Assembly (NCBI GenBank): GCA_033980235.1
Contig: CM067067.1
Coordinates: 8,764,047-8,828,046 of the forward strand
Source: Diadema setosum
Lineage: Eukaryota; Echinodermata; Echinoidea; Diadematoida; Diadematidae
Length of the DNA: 64,000 nucleotides
Direction: 5' to 3'
The notes beneath the pieces were generated by a model. It made no database searches. It had not been told where the DNA came from and worked only from the letters and a program-made list of their open reading frames with translations. A program made the translations under genes and the position numbers. This document shows, piece by piece, positions 48,940 through 60,915 of this stretch (positions within the stretch are counted from its first letter, which is position 1; each line of letters starts with the position of its first letter).

Positions 48940-49126
48940 CCAAGGAGCTTGGAAGAGACTAATACCACTGGTAGAGTCGCAGTGAGAGCGATGCTGAGGG
49001 TCTCTGTGGTGCTGGGTGTGGGAGGCCAGAGCGGCACACAGCGAGTAAACTCCATCAACTACAGTTCTGGAAGTTGGCAACTCCTGACGACGAGCGGCAT
49101 TCAGGGCCAGGCTGGGATGAGAAAAG
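48940..49126 (+). other. Possible 5' UTR exon of the plus-strand secreted-protein gene
   Basis: A strong donor, AAAAG/GTAAGT, sits at 49,122-49,132. The preceding about 180 bases are G-rich and non-repetitive, unlike the AT-rich neighbourhood. The left limit is unknown (transcription start or acceptor). Its pairing with the acceptor at 54,814 is inference. An open frame crosses it, but the start of the signal peptide lies further on, so it would be untranslated. Confidence 0.3.
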
Positions 49127-50488
49127 GTAAGTTCGTACTAATGATATTGATTTGAACTTGTTATGGATGAAGAGTGTGAGAGTGGAAGGAATGAGTCTAC
49201 GTACTCAAGTGTAACATTGAGTCTCTGGGAATTAGTTTGGCGTCACCACTCAAGTACTGGTAAATATTAGTCGCCCACTGCTCTCGGAGCAGACTCTGCT
49301 GGTAACCTAGGTGGTTACCGTTTTCCCCTCCCCTCCTTCTCCTCACGTAAGCACTGCGCTCCTGCACACAAAACTCTGCCATCTTACGACTTATCTCCCA
49401 AAATCTGCGGATGAAGTGTTAGGTTACGAGGTCGGATTGTCGCATACCAGTTCTTTTCTATCACAGTACACATCTCGGATCGAATTCCTCTGCCACTCCC
49501 TTTTTTAAATGGTGTCTCCCCGAGGCCTTTCTCCCTCTCATCAATGTACATGTCTGTTCTCGACTACCTGTCTTCTGTCTGAAAAAAACATCTTTGTACT
49601 CGTTACCACGGATACGTCGATCAGGAGAGGAATGAAACTTTATAGCACATGTTTGCAACTGTATTGCACCAGGGAGGTACTGATTGCACGTATGAACCCA
49701 TGCCAGAAAAGAAAGGCAAAAAAAAAAAAAGAAGAAAAAAAAAAAGAAAGGCCACCTTATTATGGACAAGTGACCTCTGTTATGGTGGCGCATGATCATG
49801 TTGACATAAACAATCTGAAATCAGGAACTCGAAAGAAACGTAACTCTGGACGTTTAAAAAACGCAGGGAAATGACTTCCGCGGAGAAGATAAATAGCTCC
49901 AAATTTTAGGCGAACGGAAAGTTTATACGAAGAAAACGGTATCAATTATAGTCAAGAGATGAGGAATTTTGTTCAGTCAAGTTCTAGAATGGCTACACAG
50001 ACAACGTCCGTTGAAATATTTCACATGAATATTGTGTCATGTTTACAATGCTGTTTAAATCAACTACAACTTTTCTTCCGTAACAATTGAACTCTCTCAC
50101 CGTATCCACTGTGCTTGTCGTAATTGAAACTATACTTGTATTTAAGAAGAAAGGTATCTGATACCTGATTACTATTGTGATCACTTGCAATTGGTACGGG
50201 AATCTCCACATTTTTTATGTTTCTTTTCATCACCATGATACTGTTGTCTTCGATGATGCTATCTTCTCTGTGACTCTTAATAAACTTATTTTTGGAATTC
50301 CATTTTGTCTGGTACTGGTTCCAAAGGAGGAGAATTATCTCAGTGTAATCCTGTATTGTATGAATGAACCCGGAAGATGGTCGGAGAACGAGTTTTCTCC
50401 TCCCTTGATCCCCACCTCCGTGTATAAACTTTGAAGTACATCATATACCACCTATGAGAACTGTAAAGGGCTGCAGCAGGCATGCATC

Positions 50489-51110
50489 TTAAAGGGGTGG
50501 CACAGTTTCGGTTAGTTTGCAGGCACAAACCCTTGTTGGTCGTAGAGGAGTCTGCGCCAAGACTACTATATGCACCACCTCGGCACTGTCCCATAGGCCC
50601 TGTGTTGTAGCTTCTCCCAGGGAGAGGCTGCAGTGCAGTTTTGCGCGTATTAGTCTTGGCACATGCAGACTCCTAATACGACCAACAAGGGTTTGTGCCT
50701 GCAAACTAAGTTTCGGTTGGGATGGGGCTTCAGGTAACTTACAACTTTTTAATGATAATTTTTTTTTAGATAATGAGAAATCTGTTATGAAGTATGAAAG
50801 AGTGTATAATTCTAAAAGGAATTCAAAGTTTATTTGATAAAGATTGGTTTTGAAATGGCTGAGATATCCTTAACAGACCGATCCTAATATAATAAAAGAT
50901 GGGACCAACCCTTTATTAGGGTTGCTTTGTTTTACTTTGTTTTGGGATATTATCTCAGCTATTTCGAAACCGATTTTCATCTTAATAAACTGTGAATTCC
51001 TTAAAGAATTGTATATGCTCTTTAACTTTTTATAAAGTGGTTTCTAAGTATCTTGCAAAAAGATATAAGCTGATATCCTCGCCTCTATCAATACTATACC
51101 ATCCCTTTAA
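50489..51110. mobile_element. Foldback MITE, AGGGATGGTATAG family, copy 3 (split by another MITE)
   Basis: The ends are TTAAAGGGGTGGCACAG and CTATACCATCCCTTTAA, so TTAA flanks an inverted AGGG/CCCT terminus on both sides. The arms share GTTTTGAAATGGCTGAGATA and its inverse with copies 1 and 2. The left arm is interrupted at 50,514-50,709 by a second element. The extra sequence removed, the body is about 420 bp, close to copy 1. Confidence 0.85.
50514..50709. mobile_element. Nested MITE with TTAGTTTGCAGGCAC inverted repeats
   Basis: Inverted repeats of about 33 bp, perfect from TTAGTTTGCAGGCACAAACC through GGTCGTA, continue imperfectly (AGGAGTCTGC, GCCAAGACTA). The flanks show GTTTCGGTT at 50,505-50,513 and again at 50,710-50,718, a 7-9 bp target duplication depending on where the repeat is cut. 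The older MITE's sequence is continuous once one copy of the duplication and the insert are removed. The duplication size points to the hAT or Mutator-like range. Confidence 0.87.
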
Positions 51111-51281
51111 TGAGAGGATGAGACAGAGCTAAGGGGGGGGGGGGGGAGGGTGACTTCAGGCTCTCATCAGTTTGCTATCACAAACACAAACATCGTCAGG
51201 AGACCAATTAGTCCTCTGTGACATTGACATCCAAGAATCGTCGAGATAAAGTCAAGCTTGCGACTGTTGAGAGGATGAAGC

Positions 51282-51330
51282 AGAGGAGAGAGAGAGAGAG
51301 AGGGAGAGAGAGAGAAATAGATAGATACTT
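51282..51330. repeat. (GA)n microsatellite
   Basis: GA/GGAG array running into ATAG units. Confidence 0.9.
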
Positions 51331-51624
51331 TTAATAAATGAACGGAAAACAGAGCGTGTGTCTTCAGTAACGAACATCAATTGTGTGAATTCTCGCTTCA
51401 TCACGCCACCATTGGCTCACACTGGCTGCAGTTTGTTGACCCTCCGTGGTTCCTTTGCATTGAATCATGTACATGTAGTTACTTTAGCTCCATGATTGAA
51501 TTCAGTAAGAAATACATCGCAGAAAGAACACACCAATGCACATGGGAGTAAGCAACTTGGTGGTACAACTTTCGCAATTTTGCCCTGTATAGAGGGCAGT
51601 CAGGGAGTAGGGAGAGTACACGTT

Positions 51625-51715
51625 CTTGGTTTATTCAAGGAGGTACTAGGCTTGTGTAGTACTTCCTTGGTTTATTCATGGAGTTACTGGTCTCGCCTAG
51701 TATACCTCCCTGGTT
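51625..51715. repeat. 41-bp duplicated unit with CAAGGAG hairpins
   Basis: CTTGGTTTATTC at 51,625 recurs at 51,666, each followed by A(A/T)GGAG(G/T)TACT. Within each unit the start pairs with the next unit's start (CAAGGAGGTACTA against TAGTACTTCCTTG), forming two adjacent hairpins. The arm word is shared with the hairpin at 60,688-60,719. Confidence 0.7.
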
Positions 51716-52040
51716 TACTTGCCACCAAATTCACTTCCGTCTTACTCGTTGCACACTTATTGCTGATGGTGGTACCTATAACGAGGTTTCTCATCAGTTT
51801 GTTCATGATAAAGAGAACCGTTCGAGAAATGTGCGAAAAAAAGGAGAAAGAATCCGGTAGAATAATGCGTCCACTTGCATCACTGAAAAAAAAAAAAAGT
51901 GGGCTTCGTAGGTTTTTCTATGCTCTTATGAATGCTAATCGCTTCCGCGTTCATCTCTGGCGAGAAAGTAAATTCCATCATGCTCACATCCGGCATCCTA
52001 GTATAGAGAAACATTGTTTTCAAACGGAATCCCGCAAAAG

Positions 52041-52152
52041 TTTCTTCTTCTTCTCCTCCTCCTCCTCCTCCCCCTCCTCCTTCTTCTTCTTCTTCTTCTC
52101 ATCCTCCTCTTCCTCCTTCACCTCCTCCTCCTTCTTCTTGTTCTTATTCTTT
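52041..52152. repeat. (TTC)n/(TCC)n pyrimidine tract
   Basis: 112-bp polypyrimidine block. It produces the Ser/Phe-rich end of the longest open frame in the window, which is therefore not taken as a gene. Confidence 0.92.
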
Positions 52153-54814
52153 CTATCGGGTTCACTTTGCGAGATGCATGTCGCAAAGAAAAGATCAGGA
52201 TGTATGAACGTACAGTGACACTGAATTTTCCCTAAAGCACTTCCTACGCTGTGAAAATGTATTTATTTTTATCAAAACACTATGATATGTCGTGTTAGTT
52301 GAGTGATTATCCATGTAATGGGTCGTTTGCTTCAACCTCTGTCCCTTCAAACAGCATCATTTGGCTGTCGTTAGGCGGTCGGTCAACTGCCTTTTGACAT
52401 CATCCGGCAGTTACCTCAGGGAAAAGTTGACATTCACGAAATAAACTTTCTCGATGTGTGCTCATGTGGGCTGGAACTCAACGTACACTCGTATTGGAGC
52501 GTATACTGCCCCATGCGGCTCCACCAATTTATTTTCTCTACATAATTTACACTCCTTGTAAATTGAATCAAGCAGGACCCTGTGGCGGTGATATAATAAG
52601 AGCTGTTTAGCTTATATACATGATGTGTTTTATTTCATCCTGAAGTGGTATGAGTATGAAAGAAAAACAAACAAATAAATCTAGGCAGTGTTGATTACTG
52701 TCTGGCTGGTAGATTTATCTCATAATGATAATAAGCATTCTGATATAACTTGTCTGATAGCAAGCCGCTAAAAGCCGTTTCAAATTACCCCGGTCCTGAG
52801 CATTTCTCATGGTCTGTAGAGCAAATCATATCTTACATAATCATATATTATATTTCTCTTTCTCTTTCACGACTCAGCAGGGAGAAGGGTTACACCACAG
52901 GGGAACAAAATCACTTAATAAGATTACATTCATCAAAATGAATGGATTAGCATGAAAATGTTTTTGAAAGACGCATCCAAGGGCATCGTGATGTCGTACA
53001 GTGTATGTCCAATTGAATTTCCGAATGTGTTGTGTATAGCCGCCGAAGGAGCAATGAATGAATGTAAGCATGCCAGCAACCGCGAGACCCACAGGTGTAT
53101 ATAAGCGAGAACGTTCAAATGAAGTGAGATTTTGTTTTCATTATTTGTTGAAATTTTTACCTTTTTATCAGCAGAAAGAAGGGAAAGGGAAGGAAGACAA
53201 TTTTCGCTCAAAAAAGAAGAAGATGTAAATTCGTTATTATGGTTTTACGATCATTAGAGGCAAAAGATACATCTTATTTGTTGTGTCTTGTCACATTTAA
53301 TGAAGATTTCTATGCGGGTCAATGGACGCTATAGTGAGCTGATAGCATCATCACCGCTGCCGAATAATTGAGTCTATGATTAAGACTAACATCACTTTTA
53401 TGGGGATAAAATACTATAGGACCTCGACCTTATATCCGTATTTTTTTTTTTCATTCTTTTCAGCTGATTGCACTATGATTGACCAAAGCCAATTTGAACA
53501 TGGTTTTGGAGAACCATTTCTATGCCACGTACTTTGGACGGTGTGTACAAAGCTCTGGGGTTTTCTGTGCCAATCGGCACATGAATCATACGAAGGGTAA
53601 AAGATATTTGAGTGCCCAAGATGAATTCCTCACTCCTTCCCCCATAAATTATCATTTTAAATCGATACTTTCCTTGTCTAAATGGTCATCTTGAGGGCAT
53701 GATCTTTTCCCCCTAACCACAGTCGGCCCACTTCCAATGCCAAGTGACCTTTCAGTGGAATAAGGTCAATGGTTTTTTTATTCCCTAGTCGCCACATCAG
53801 TCTTAGCATGAATGCACATTGCTTGAATATTTTTCAAGCGTTACGATATTGTTTAAGATTTGGTAATCTGTTGGTTCCGCGATACACAAAACTGATGATG
53901 AATCCGGGAGTTGGGAGCCACCTCCCTGGTTGAACGAAGCACAAGCACCATAGAAAGATTTGAAGATTGTAAATAATAGAAACGCGCTCTGTCGTCGTAT
54001 TCAAGATTCTTTTTTTTACTCTTCTTCTTCGTCTTCTTAAAAAAGATATTCCATGAGAATATTTCTGATTTTGTTTTCGGAGTTTTAATGAGCCATTGTA
54101 AGGACAACTTTTTTTTCGAAAGATGCCTGTTTGAAGCATTGAAAATTTGGAGAAAACGTGTATATCAGTTCTACGTACTGTTTCCATCGTTTCGTGCTGT
54201 CGGGTGGGATTTGAATTAGAACTGGATTCCATTACAATTTTCAATTACAGAATCGATTGCCACAATTTGAATGTTTCGTGTTTCAATTATGAAGCTTATA
54301 AGTTCTGCTATAGGCCTATATATACAAGTAGGTCGTACTCTGCGAAAGAAGTACACAGAAAAGGCGTACTTATATTTTTGTTCACTGTCTTCAAATTATG
54401 CAATTTTGTTGCCTTGCACAGTAATATCAGTTGAGATTGCTGTCCTAAGTATTTTTCTAAATGAACAAAATGAATACAATTAAAAATGTGTCTGTTAATG
54501 TGTGTGCGTTGTGTATTGCATCTTTTTGGAAATGAATCAACGCTGTCAGATAAGTGGTGTGGTGAGAGCAGTCCGTCTTTCCTACATCGAACTTGTTTGG
54601 ACCATTGCCATTGGCTCCCCTGTGACATTAAACACTTATGTTTACATACCAAAAATGCAAGTTAATCGGAGAGAGTGTAGCAGAATTCAAAATAAACCAC
54701 AACAATGATAACTGTGTTGTTTGTGTTGAGAGAACCTTTATGTAACAATGATACCGAGATGATAACAAACGCTGTAACAGTCGCCTGCTATACCATGTCT
54801 CATCTTTCCTGCAG

Positions 54815-54931
54815 GAATTCTGCAATTTTTTTCAAGGATCTTCCCTTCGTGAGACATGTCCGGGATGTCGACCAAGTTTGGCGCCTTTATCCTCGTCGTA
54901 TTCAGCTGCCTTCTCCCGCCTTTGACGGCTG
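54815..54931 (+). CDS. Signal-peptide exon of an unrecognised secreted or membrane protein
   Basis: Exon with acceptor CTTTCCTGCAG at 54,804-54,814 and donor GGCTG/GTAAGC at 54,931. After 41 bases of 5' UTR the ATG at 54,856 (a second Met is 3 codons on) starts 25 codons plus one base. A short basic n-region (STK) is followed by a hydrophobic core (FILVVFSCLLPPL) and TA. This is a textbook signal peptide, with cleavage expected near LTA. Phase 1 at the donor is usual for exons ending just after a signal peptide. It joins in frame to 61,809. The open frame covering the exon in another phase is a shadow. Confidence 0.68.
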
Positions 54932-56339
54932 GTAAGCACATTAAATAAAAATATAGGCTTACACGACTGGGTGGATACAATGAACTTCCAAGTCAATCAC
55001 TCTATTCTTGTCCATCAGCCATTTTGAAGTCAATATCTTATGTCTTAATATTGTGGAAACCGAAACGCGACTTACTCATTTTCTGTTTTAGCACTGCCCT
55101 CACTACATTCTGGAATGGTGCTCCGAGCTACAACTAAAAGACGCAAACATAATCGCAACATTTAAGGAAATCCGCCTCTGTCATTTTGCCGTGTTAATGT
55201 GTATATTTCAGTCCCTGTGTACGGTATACGTACCCTATCTGTTCGATTTTAGCTCTCACTTCCTTTAGCCGCATCTATCTCATTGCCTAAATTCCCTGAC
55301 ACAATAGTCCACTGTAAAAGTAACATGTATTATTTATTCTAGTCAGAAGTAAATGAATGAATGAAGAAATGAATGCTTTATGTATTTTAAATGTGTATGT
55401 ATATATAGATATTTATGTTTGATATAGGCCTATATGCATGTATACATGTAATTATCTGTGTATAATGAGGTGTGTATCTGTGTGTGCATGCGTAAATATA
55501 CTCTCCAAAGTTTTGTCCCCTAACTCCAAAGTGAAGTTGTAACATCGCAAGCAGTACCCGTCGTCTCAAAAGGCAGTTAAAAAATCCAATATAGCATTAT
55601 TGCAGTTTCAGCGGAACAGTCACCAATCAGTTATAAATCATTTCTTACTTTGGCAACGTTACTAACTGCAACGTTAAATGCCTGCAAACTTCTGTATTGA
55701 AATAAGAACCAAGATGAGCCTATTTTTCTTTTGATCCAGTTTGTTCAATGAACGCTACTTAACCAGACGCTTGCTGTATATTAAAACGGAAGAATGTTCC
55801 AACTTCAGAAAGGGTCCCCATGACACTTTTGCCGAATTGCAAGCGTCGAATTACTATACAAAGACACTCGGCATATTTCTAGTCTCTTGCAGTTATTTTG
55901 TGCCTGTCACTGATAGCACATTAAAATAATCAGTGACAACTAACGAAGGTGAACAAACACTGAGGAAAGTAAATGAATTACAGCCATTCTCACTGGAGCA
56001 GAAAATCAAGTTGTTAGAAATCATGCCGAGTTACAGTGAAAGTTACCGTATAGCAATTAGGCCTATATAATGTATTCCAAACTCCACCGAACCTTCGCAA
56101 GGAAACTCGCAAGTCAGATTTAATTTTGCGAGTGAATCTTCGCTAAGGTTCATTTTGAAACACTACGCCAAACGTCATAATCTAATCACCAGCTGCTTGC
56201 AGAAGACACATTGTGTAATTGGGCATAAGAGACCTATTAAGCAGAGTAACATTGACTTATATCGTCCTTGACTTTTCCACAATGTTTTCAAAGACTGAAG
56301 TAAGGCGTTGACTTTGCTTCAGGGCACCCGCTATCTTTG

Positions 56340-56450
56340 TGACAATTAGCGAGCCCCGCCCGGTCCCGACTGACAGCTCCTTGACTGGTGAGTCGCTTCG
56401 GCGACGATAATGTTGACGTCACATGACGTCCGACGTCCGACGAATTTTTG
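56340..56450. promoter_or_regulatory. CpG cluster with GC box and repeated GACGTC
   Basis: GCCCCGCCC (Sp1-type GC box, about 56,353) is followed at 56,411-56,440 by TTGACGTCACATGACGTCCG and a third GACGTC. This places three GACGTC cores and one CACATG E-box in 30 bp. The surrounding intron is CpG-poor. It may be an internal promoter or enhancer of the plus-strand gene. Confidence 0.3.
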
Positions 56451-57059
56451 ATGACTTTTTGATGTCGCATGCACATGTAGGGGACAATGATGGTCAAATT
56501 ACAACTCTTAACGACAGGTTCATGTTATACGTAATACCTGCATACTTTGATACATTATACTTGGTGGATATTAAAGGAATACCGACAATTACATCGCGTC
56601 AAGGTGCATTCGCTTGTTGGTATACAAGGACGCTTAGTCAATGATGTTGGTACTTATATTTTGTTTAAAATCATCCTATAAAGACGTTAGTGGTGTTTTA
56701 ACCCACCAAGTTTTAGAAATCACATTATTCAAGTGATTTAAGTCTTTTTGTGATCCAGTGTCAGCATGCTATATATTAAGGTATAAATAGAATTTGTCTT
56801 TGATTTGAGCTATATTCTGGTCATGTCATTGTTTATGCCAGTTATAAAGTTATCGAAAGTCTTTGTGTCGCTAAATTTACACAAGCAATGATCCTTCAAC
56901 TGCTATTAGTTGAAATACTAGATGCGGTTAAAATGAAGGTTCTGTCTTCATCTGGAAATTTCATCAATTCCATTCAACCTTTCTCAAACATAGGATATGT
57001 TTTGAAATTTAAAGTTAACAGTCAATATACAAGATTATGATTTTTTAAGGATATATATT

Positions 57060-57186
57060 TTTGCTGATGTACCTTTTTATTTTGTGTAACCATTTTGTCT
57101 TTGTGCGATTTGTAATCATTTAATGATTGTTGTAAATGTTGTAATTGATTTTAATTTGTTATAATAAAAACAAAATAAAAAAAAAG
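57060..57186 (+). mobile_element. Possible retroposon 3' end with A-rich tail
   Basis: TTGTAATTGATTTTAATTTG then ATAATAAAAACAAAATAAA and an A run; the layout resembles a LINE or retroposed 3' end. It could equally be a cryptic polyadenylation site. No upstream coding remnant is recognised. Confidence 0.3.
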
Positions 57187-57271
57187 ATTATGATTTTTGT
57201 AGCAAAATTTCTATAGGACTTTTATGATTCGGCGTTAAATGATGTGACAGATTGGTAAAATACAAGGGGAC

Positions 57272-57409
57272 CGTTGAATAAAAGTTACTATTATGATAAC
57301 TTTGCCATCCAATGGTAACTTCCATGGAATTCTTGATTTTGATTGGTTGTTTGCCGTGGTAGTTACCATTGGATGGCAAAGTTACCACAATAGTAACTTT
57401 TATGCAACA
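57272..57409. mobile_element. Foldback MITE, TTGMATAAAAGTTACTATT family
   Basis: Left arm GTTGAATAAAAGTTACTATT, then TTTGCCATCCAATGGTAACT and CCATGG. The right arm is the inverse, ending AGTTACCATTGGATGGCAAA and AATAGTAACTTTTATGCAAC. Arms of about 50 bp surround a short AT-rich centre, 138 bp in all. A non-autonomous element. Confidence 0.82.
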
Positions 57410-57460
57410 GGCTCAAGGTGTTGACTCTGCTCCCATTATCATGACAGTGAATGATGTCCG

Positions 57461-57660
57461 TTCCTGTTGTCTGTTATTCCGAAGGTTTGTTTTTCCGAAA
57501 CACAGTGGACACGAATTTTGTATAAAACCAAAATGCTTGCTAATCCGAAATTGAAAGGGTTCGATAATCCGAACATTGTGGTGTTATTCCGAATGGAAAT
57601 AAATGTCAATTGAACTGTTCGTTATTCTGAATGTTTGTTATTTCAAAAATGAAATAAGGT
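57461..57660. repeat. Degenerate TTCGGAATAAC-type repeat
   Basis: Repeated variants of GTTATTCCGAA (57,473; about 57,583; about 57,620 as GTTATTCTGAA) and of AATCCGAA (about 57,541 and 57,563). It is the same family as the well-preserved copy at 63,724-63,987 but heavily mutated. Confidence 0.7.
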
Positions 57661-57876
57661 TCAGACTAGCAGAATCTTACGACCCATGATTATGATTATA
57701 TTCACTTCATTGTAATTATTTGTTACTTCATTATAACGTATATGTTATTTTCATCCAATTTGGTCTTATTATTTCGTCCATTTATGTGGAATATTTAACT
57801 ACCAACGGGTGAATATCTCGATACAGTGCGTAAGCAAGCAACACTCGCCTATCACGCTTATGAGACAGACAGTTAT

Positions 57877-57913
57877 CCATGGAGCTCCTAAACGGTGTTT
57901 AGTAGCTCCATGG
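57877..57913. repeat. 17-bp hairpin
   Basis: CCATGGAGCTCCTAAAC pairs with GTTTAGTAGCTCCATGG, 16 of 17 positions, across a 3-base loop. Confidence 0.8.
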
Positions 57914-60687
57914 TTCAACAGACTTCTGCTAAGTTAAGTAGGACGCCATTCTCTCAGCCGCAGGTGTTCTATCGCATGATTAATGACTTCTAAACATCGC
58001 ATCGCATAAGCGCGCCAAACCGATATTTCTCCGGACGTGTCAGTATGTAATATCTTGTGTGTTATGAAGATATCAAAAGGAAAAAACCTCAGCAAGGAAA
58101 AGACAAAGAACTGCAAAGGTGTGCTTGAAGTAATTCAGTACAGTCATGGTGTCTCTCCCCCTCCCACCTCCCTGTGTACCCTGTGTACCCCGTGTACACT
58201 AAAACTAACTGGGTAGTAATAAAATGCTTGTCCTTGTTAACCTTCAATTCAATTATAAGCATTCCGTGGATTATATGACATTGTTGACACTATTACATGA
58301 TTGTTGTTGTGTTTATGAACAAAAAAAAAAAATGGGCCCCTATTCAAAGTATTTTGCCCCAGATAATACAAATGTACTGGCTTCAAATCAGACAATACCG
58401 TAAATAGCTTAAACATTATCATTATTATTATTATTACACATGCGGTACTATGATATAACTGAGCATGACAGTGTAATCATAGCTATATCCAAGAAGGCCT
58501 TGTACTTCCTCAATGATATCAATAATTTGTGGTAACGTACACGTATGTGCACCATGTAGTGATGCGTTTGTCTTCCGTTTGCGGGCGCTCTATATAAACT
58601 CATATTTCACTTTCTCTCTATCCAACCTTGAAAAGAAATGAGTTTATCATTATTTCCAAATAATAGCAATGTGGTTTCCTTCCACCACCTGTTCTCGATT
58701 AACTCGCCCTTGACCCCGAGCACGGTGTACGCCACACTAAAGATTCGACTGACTTGACCCAGTGGTATGTACTTCTTCAGTCTTCAGGGTACATGCTCAG
58801 TTGGATGTAAGTCAGTGACAGACGACGTAATTGCCTTAGTTCTTTTCATGAGCTCATTTAACCCCCAGGACCTATGGCTCATAAATATCATGGAGATGAA
58901 GTGCATTGTAGTTGCTACAGGGTTAAACAAACGACATCATCCCTTTTAAGTAGCGAAAGTCTCGAAGTCATATGATGAATGTCACGAGGAGTTTCAGATT
59001 TTGAATGTGTTTCAGCTCTGATGTGTTTGTGTTGTAATGGGGGCAGAAAGAGATGCGGTGATGATGGCAGTACATAGACGAGAAAGAGTAAATTTTGTGC
59101 ATTCTCACATTTCCCCTTTCCGTATAAACTATAAGGTTACTTACGGAACGGGCGAGTAAAGGCGTTGTCTTATCCACTACTATACTATACTGGGCGCATG
59201 AGCATTGCTTTTTCTTCCATAGTATTTCTCGTGAATGTAAGTCAACTTATCGCTCCCTTACAATCGGCGCAGCATTTTATTTTGTTTGAAGAACAGGAAA
59301 GCGTGTATGAGCTCCCTCACGTTAATCTCATCTGACTGTAATTTTATCCTGTAGTTCATTTTTATAAGGGAGAATTACCGAAGACGAATTCATAACATTT
59401 TTTTTTTTCTAATGTAGCCTTCCTTTCCACGCAACCGTGTGTAACGACTCGATTGTTATCAGGCGAAGTTCGTCCTGTTGCAGAACTCGCACATGTATTT
59501 ATTTGCGGGGGCAACTTGGTAATCTCGCGTATCTGTACTGTAGATAAATTCAATGTATGGATGCCCATATACCACAAACATCCACCCGAATTTCGCTGAC
59601 GTCCGGAGAAGCCTCTCTGTGAGACACGTGAAGAGACTTGTACGTCCACCTATTCCTATAGGTATCTTGCGTTACCCTTTTAGCATATTTAGCGTTGTTC
59701 TAATTTAATTGTAAGCTGCCGTTGACGCCGGCAGCGAATTAGGTTACCAATCAATTAGGATTAAGCCCGTCTTCTCAACTTGTTTACGCCTGACTTCGAC
59801 GGTGACCGATTATCTCCGAGTGGAGACTGATGCATCGGCAGATGTTCGGAAATGTTCTTCGACATCTTCTGACGACCATCGTAGAAATCTTGATTTGAGT
59901 TGAGATTGATTTTTTTTTCTTCTGGGCAGTGCACCATTATATCATGGGAGATACCATGTATGAGGCTATTATATACCTCATTAGTTATTCAATTATAGGC
60001 CAAGCTTAAGATGTTAGGTACCATCATGTATGCATACCACTATATACGTACAGCACATGTACCGACCGACGACATGCATTTTAAAAAAGAAAGGAGATAT
60101 TTCCTCATCAAAATAACAATGTACTAAAGATATTGTGAAAAGAGGGGGCAGGAATCCGAATTAGTTTTAAGGAGGAAGAAGAAAAAATATGCTTAAAGTG
60201 AGTATAGCAGTCAAATACCAGCAGTGACTGACTTGAATTATACCGCACAACATGGGTTAGACTCCTTGCTCACACTGACCTTAAAACTTTCTGAGTTCGC
60301 GATTGTTTGCGAGGAATGTAAACAGTGGAGATGATACCTGTGGACCTGCAATGCGATTGGTTGGCAGCTGGGGAGGGTGGTCGGCGGATCAAACGTTTAT
60401 TGTTCCAAACGATGAAAGTGGTCATAAATTTTGTTCCATTCCGACGATGACGCTGTAAAGAATGCATCAAGAGTTGTGAGAAAATGTTTTTCAACAGTTA
60501 GTAGTTTATAATAATAAATGATAATAAATAAAAAATACTAGTTGTTGATTCTTAGGCATTTTTCTGTTTGCAATAGTCTTAACTTTTTGTCCTATTTGTT
60601 CTAAAATATTAAAAATAGAAAATTTGCAGATTAATCGTTGAAGAATTGTGCAGTTGTGGATGTGTGTGCTAGTGTCTTTGGTGTGTT

Positions 60688-60719
60688 CAAGGAGTTATCA
60701 GTGAACTGGTAACTCCTTG
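60688..60719. repeat. CAAGGAGTTA hairpin
   Basis: CAAGGAGTTA and its inverse TAACTCCTTG are separated by 12 bases. They are flanked on both sides by the direct word TTGGTGTGTT. Same arm word as the 51.6-kb duplication. Confidence 0.7.
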
Positions 60720-60889
60720 GTGTGTTGTTCAAGCGCAGTAGGGTGAATGTTATGTTTTAATAATTATTAGGTGGATATCCATGTAGAATATGTGCTTTTC
60801 AAGATGTTGTATACAACATATGTATACATATTTTTGCATATAATTGTGTGAATGTCTACAAATCAAGTACAATATGTTCAACAATATGA

Positions 60890-60915
60890 ACAGGGAGGTG
60901 AGATCACCTCCCTGT
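60890..60915. repeat. Perfect 12-bp hairpin with 2-base loop
   Basis: ACAGGGAGGTGA and TCACCTCCCTGT are exact inverses around GA. The GGGAGGT arm is related to the GGAGGTA arms at 51.6 kb. Confidence 0.8.

Larger units (their letters stand above)
49127..54814 (+). other. Intron or upstream DNA of the plus-strand gene
   Basis: It contains the nested MITE pair at 50.5-51.1 kb, GA and TTC/TCC microsatellites and a hairpin-bearing duplication at 51.6 kb. A strong acceptor (a run of T then CATTCTTTTCAG) ends at 53,463, followed by a frame open to about 53,600. A weak donor, AAGG/GTAAAAG, makes that a possible but unproven extra 5' exon. Confidence 0.35.

Noticed and set aside
50489..50837. Frames on both strands starting with the same MQAQTLVGR
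   Set aside because: Identical starts arise because the two inverted arms of the nested MITE are read in opposite directions.
51496..52218. Longest open frame in the window (240 codons, plus)
   Set aside because: Its second half is the TTC/TCC tract read as Ser/Phe, and the middle crosses an A-run. No domain, no splice sites, no promoter.
53464..53600. Extra 5' exon of the plus-strand gene
   Set aside because: Acceptor very strong, donor weak (GG/GTAAAAG); no way to confirm from sequence alone.
58591..58630. TATATAAA core promoter in the intron of the plus-strand gene
   Set aside because: The box is perfect and has GC-rich DNA upstream, but no exon or donor follows within several hundred bases.
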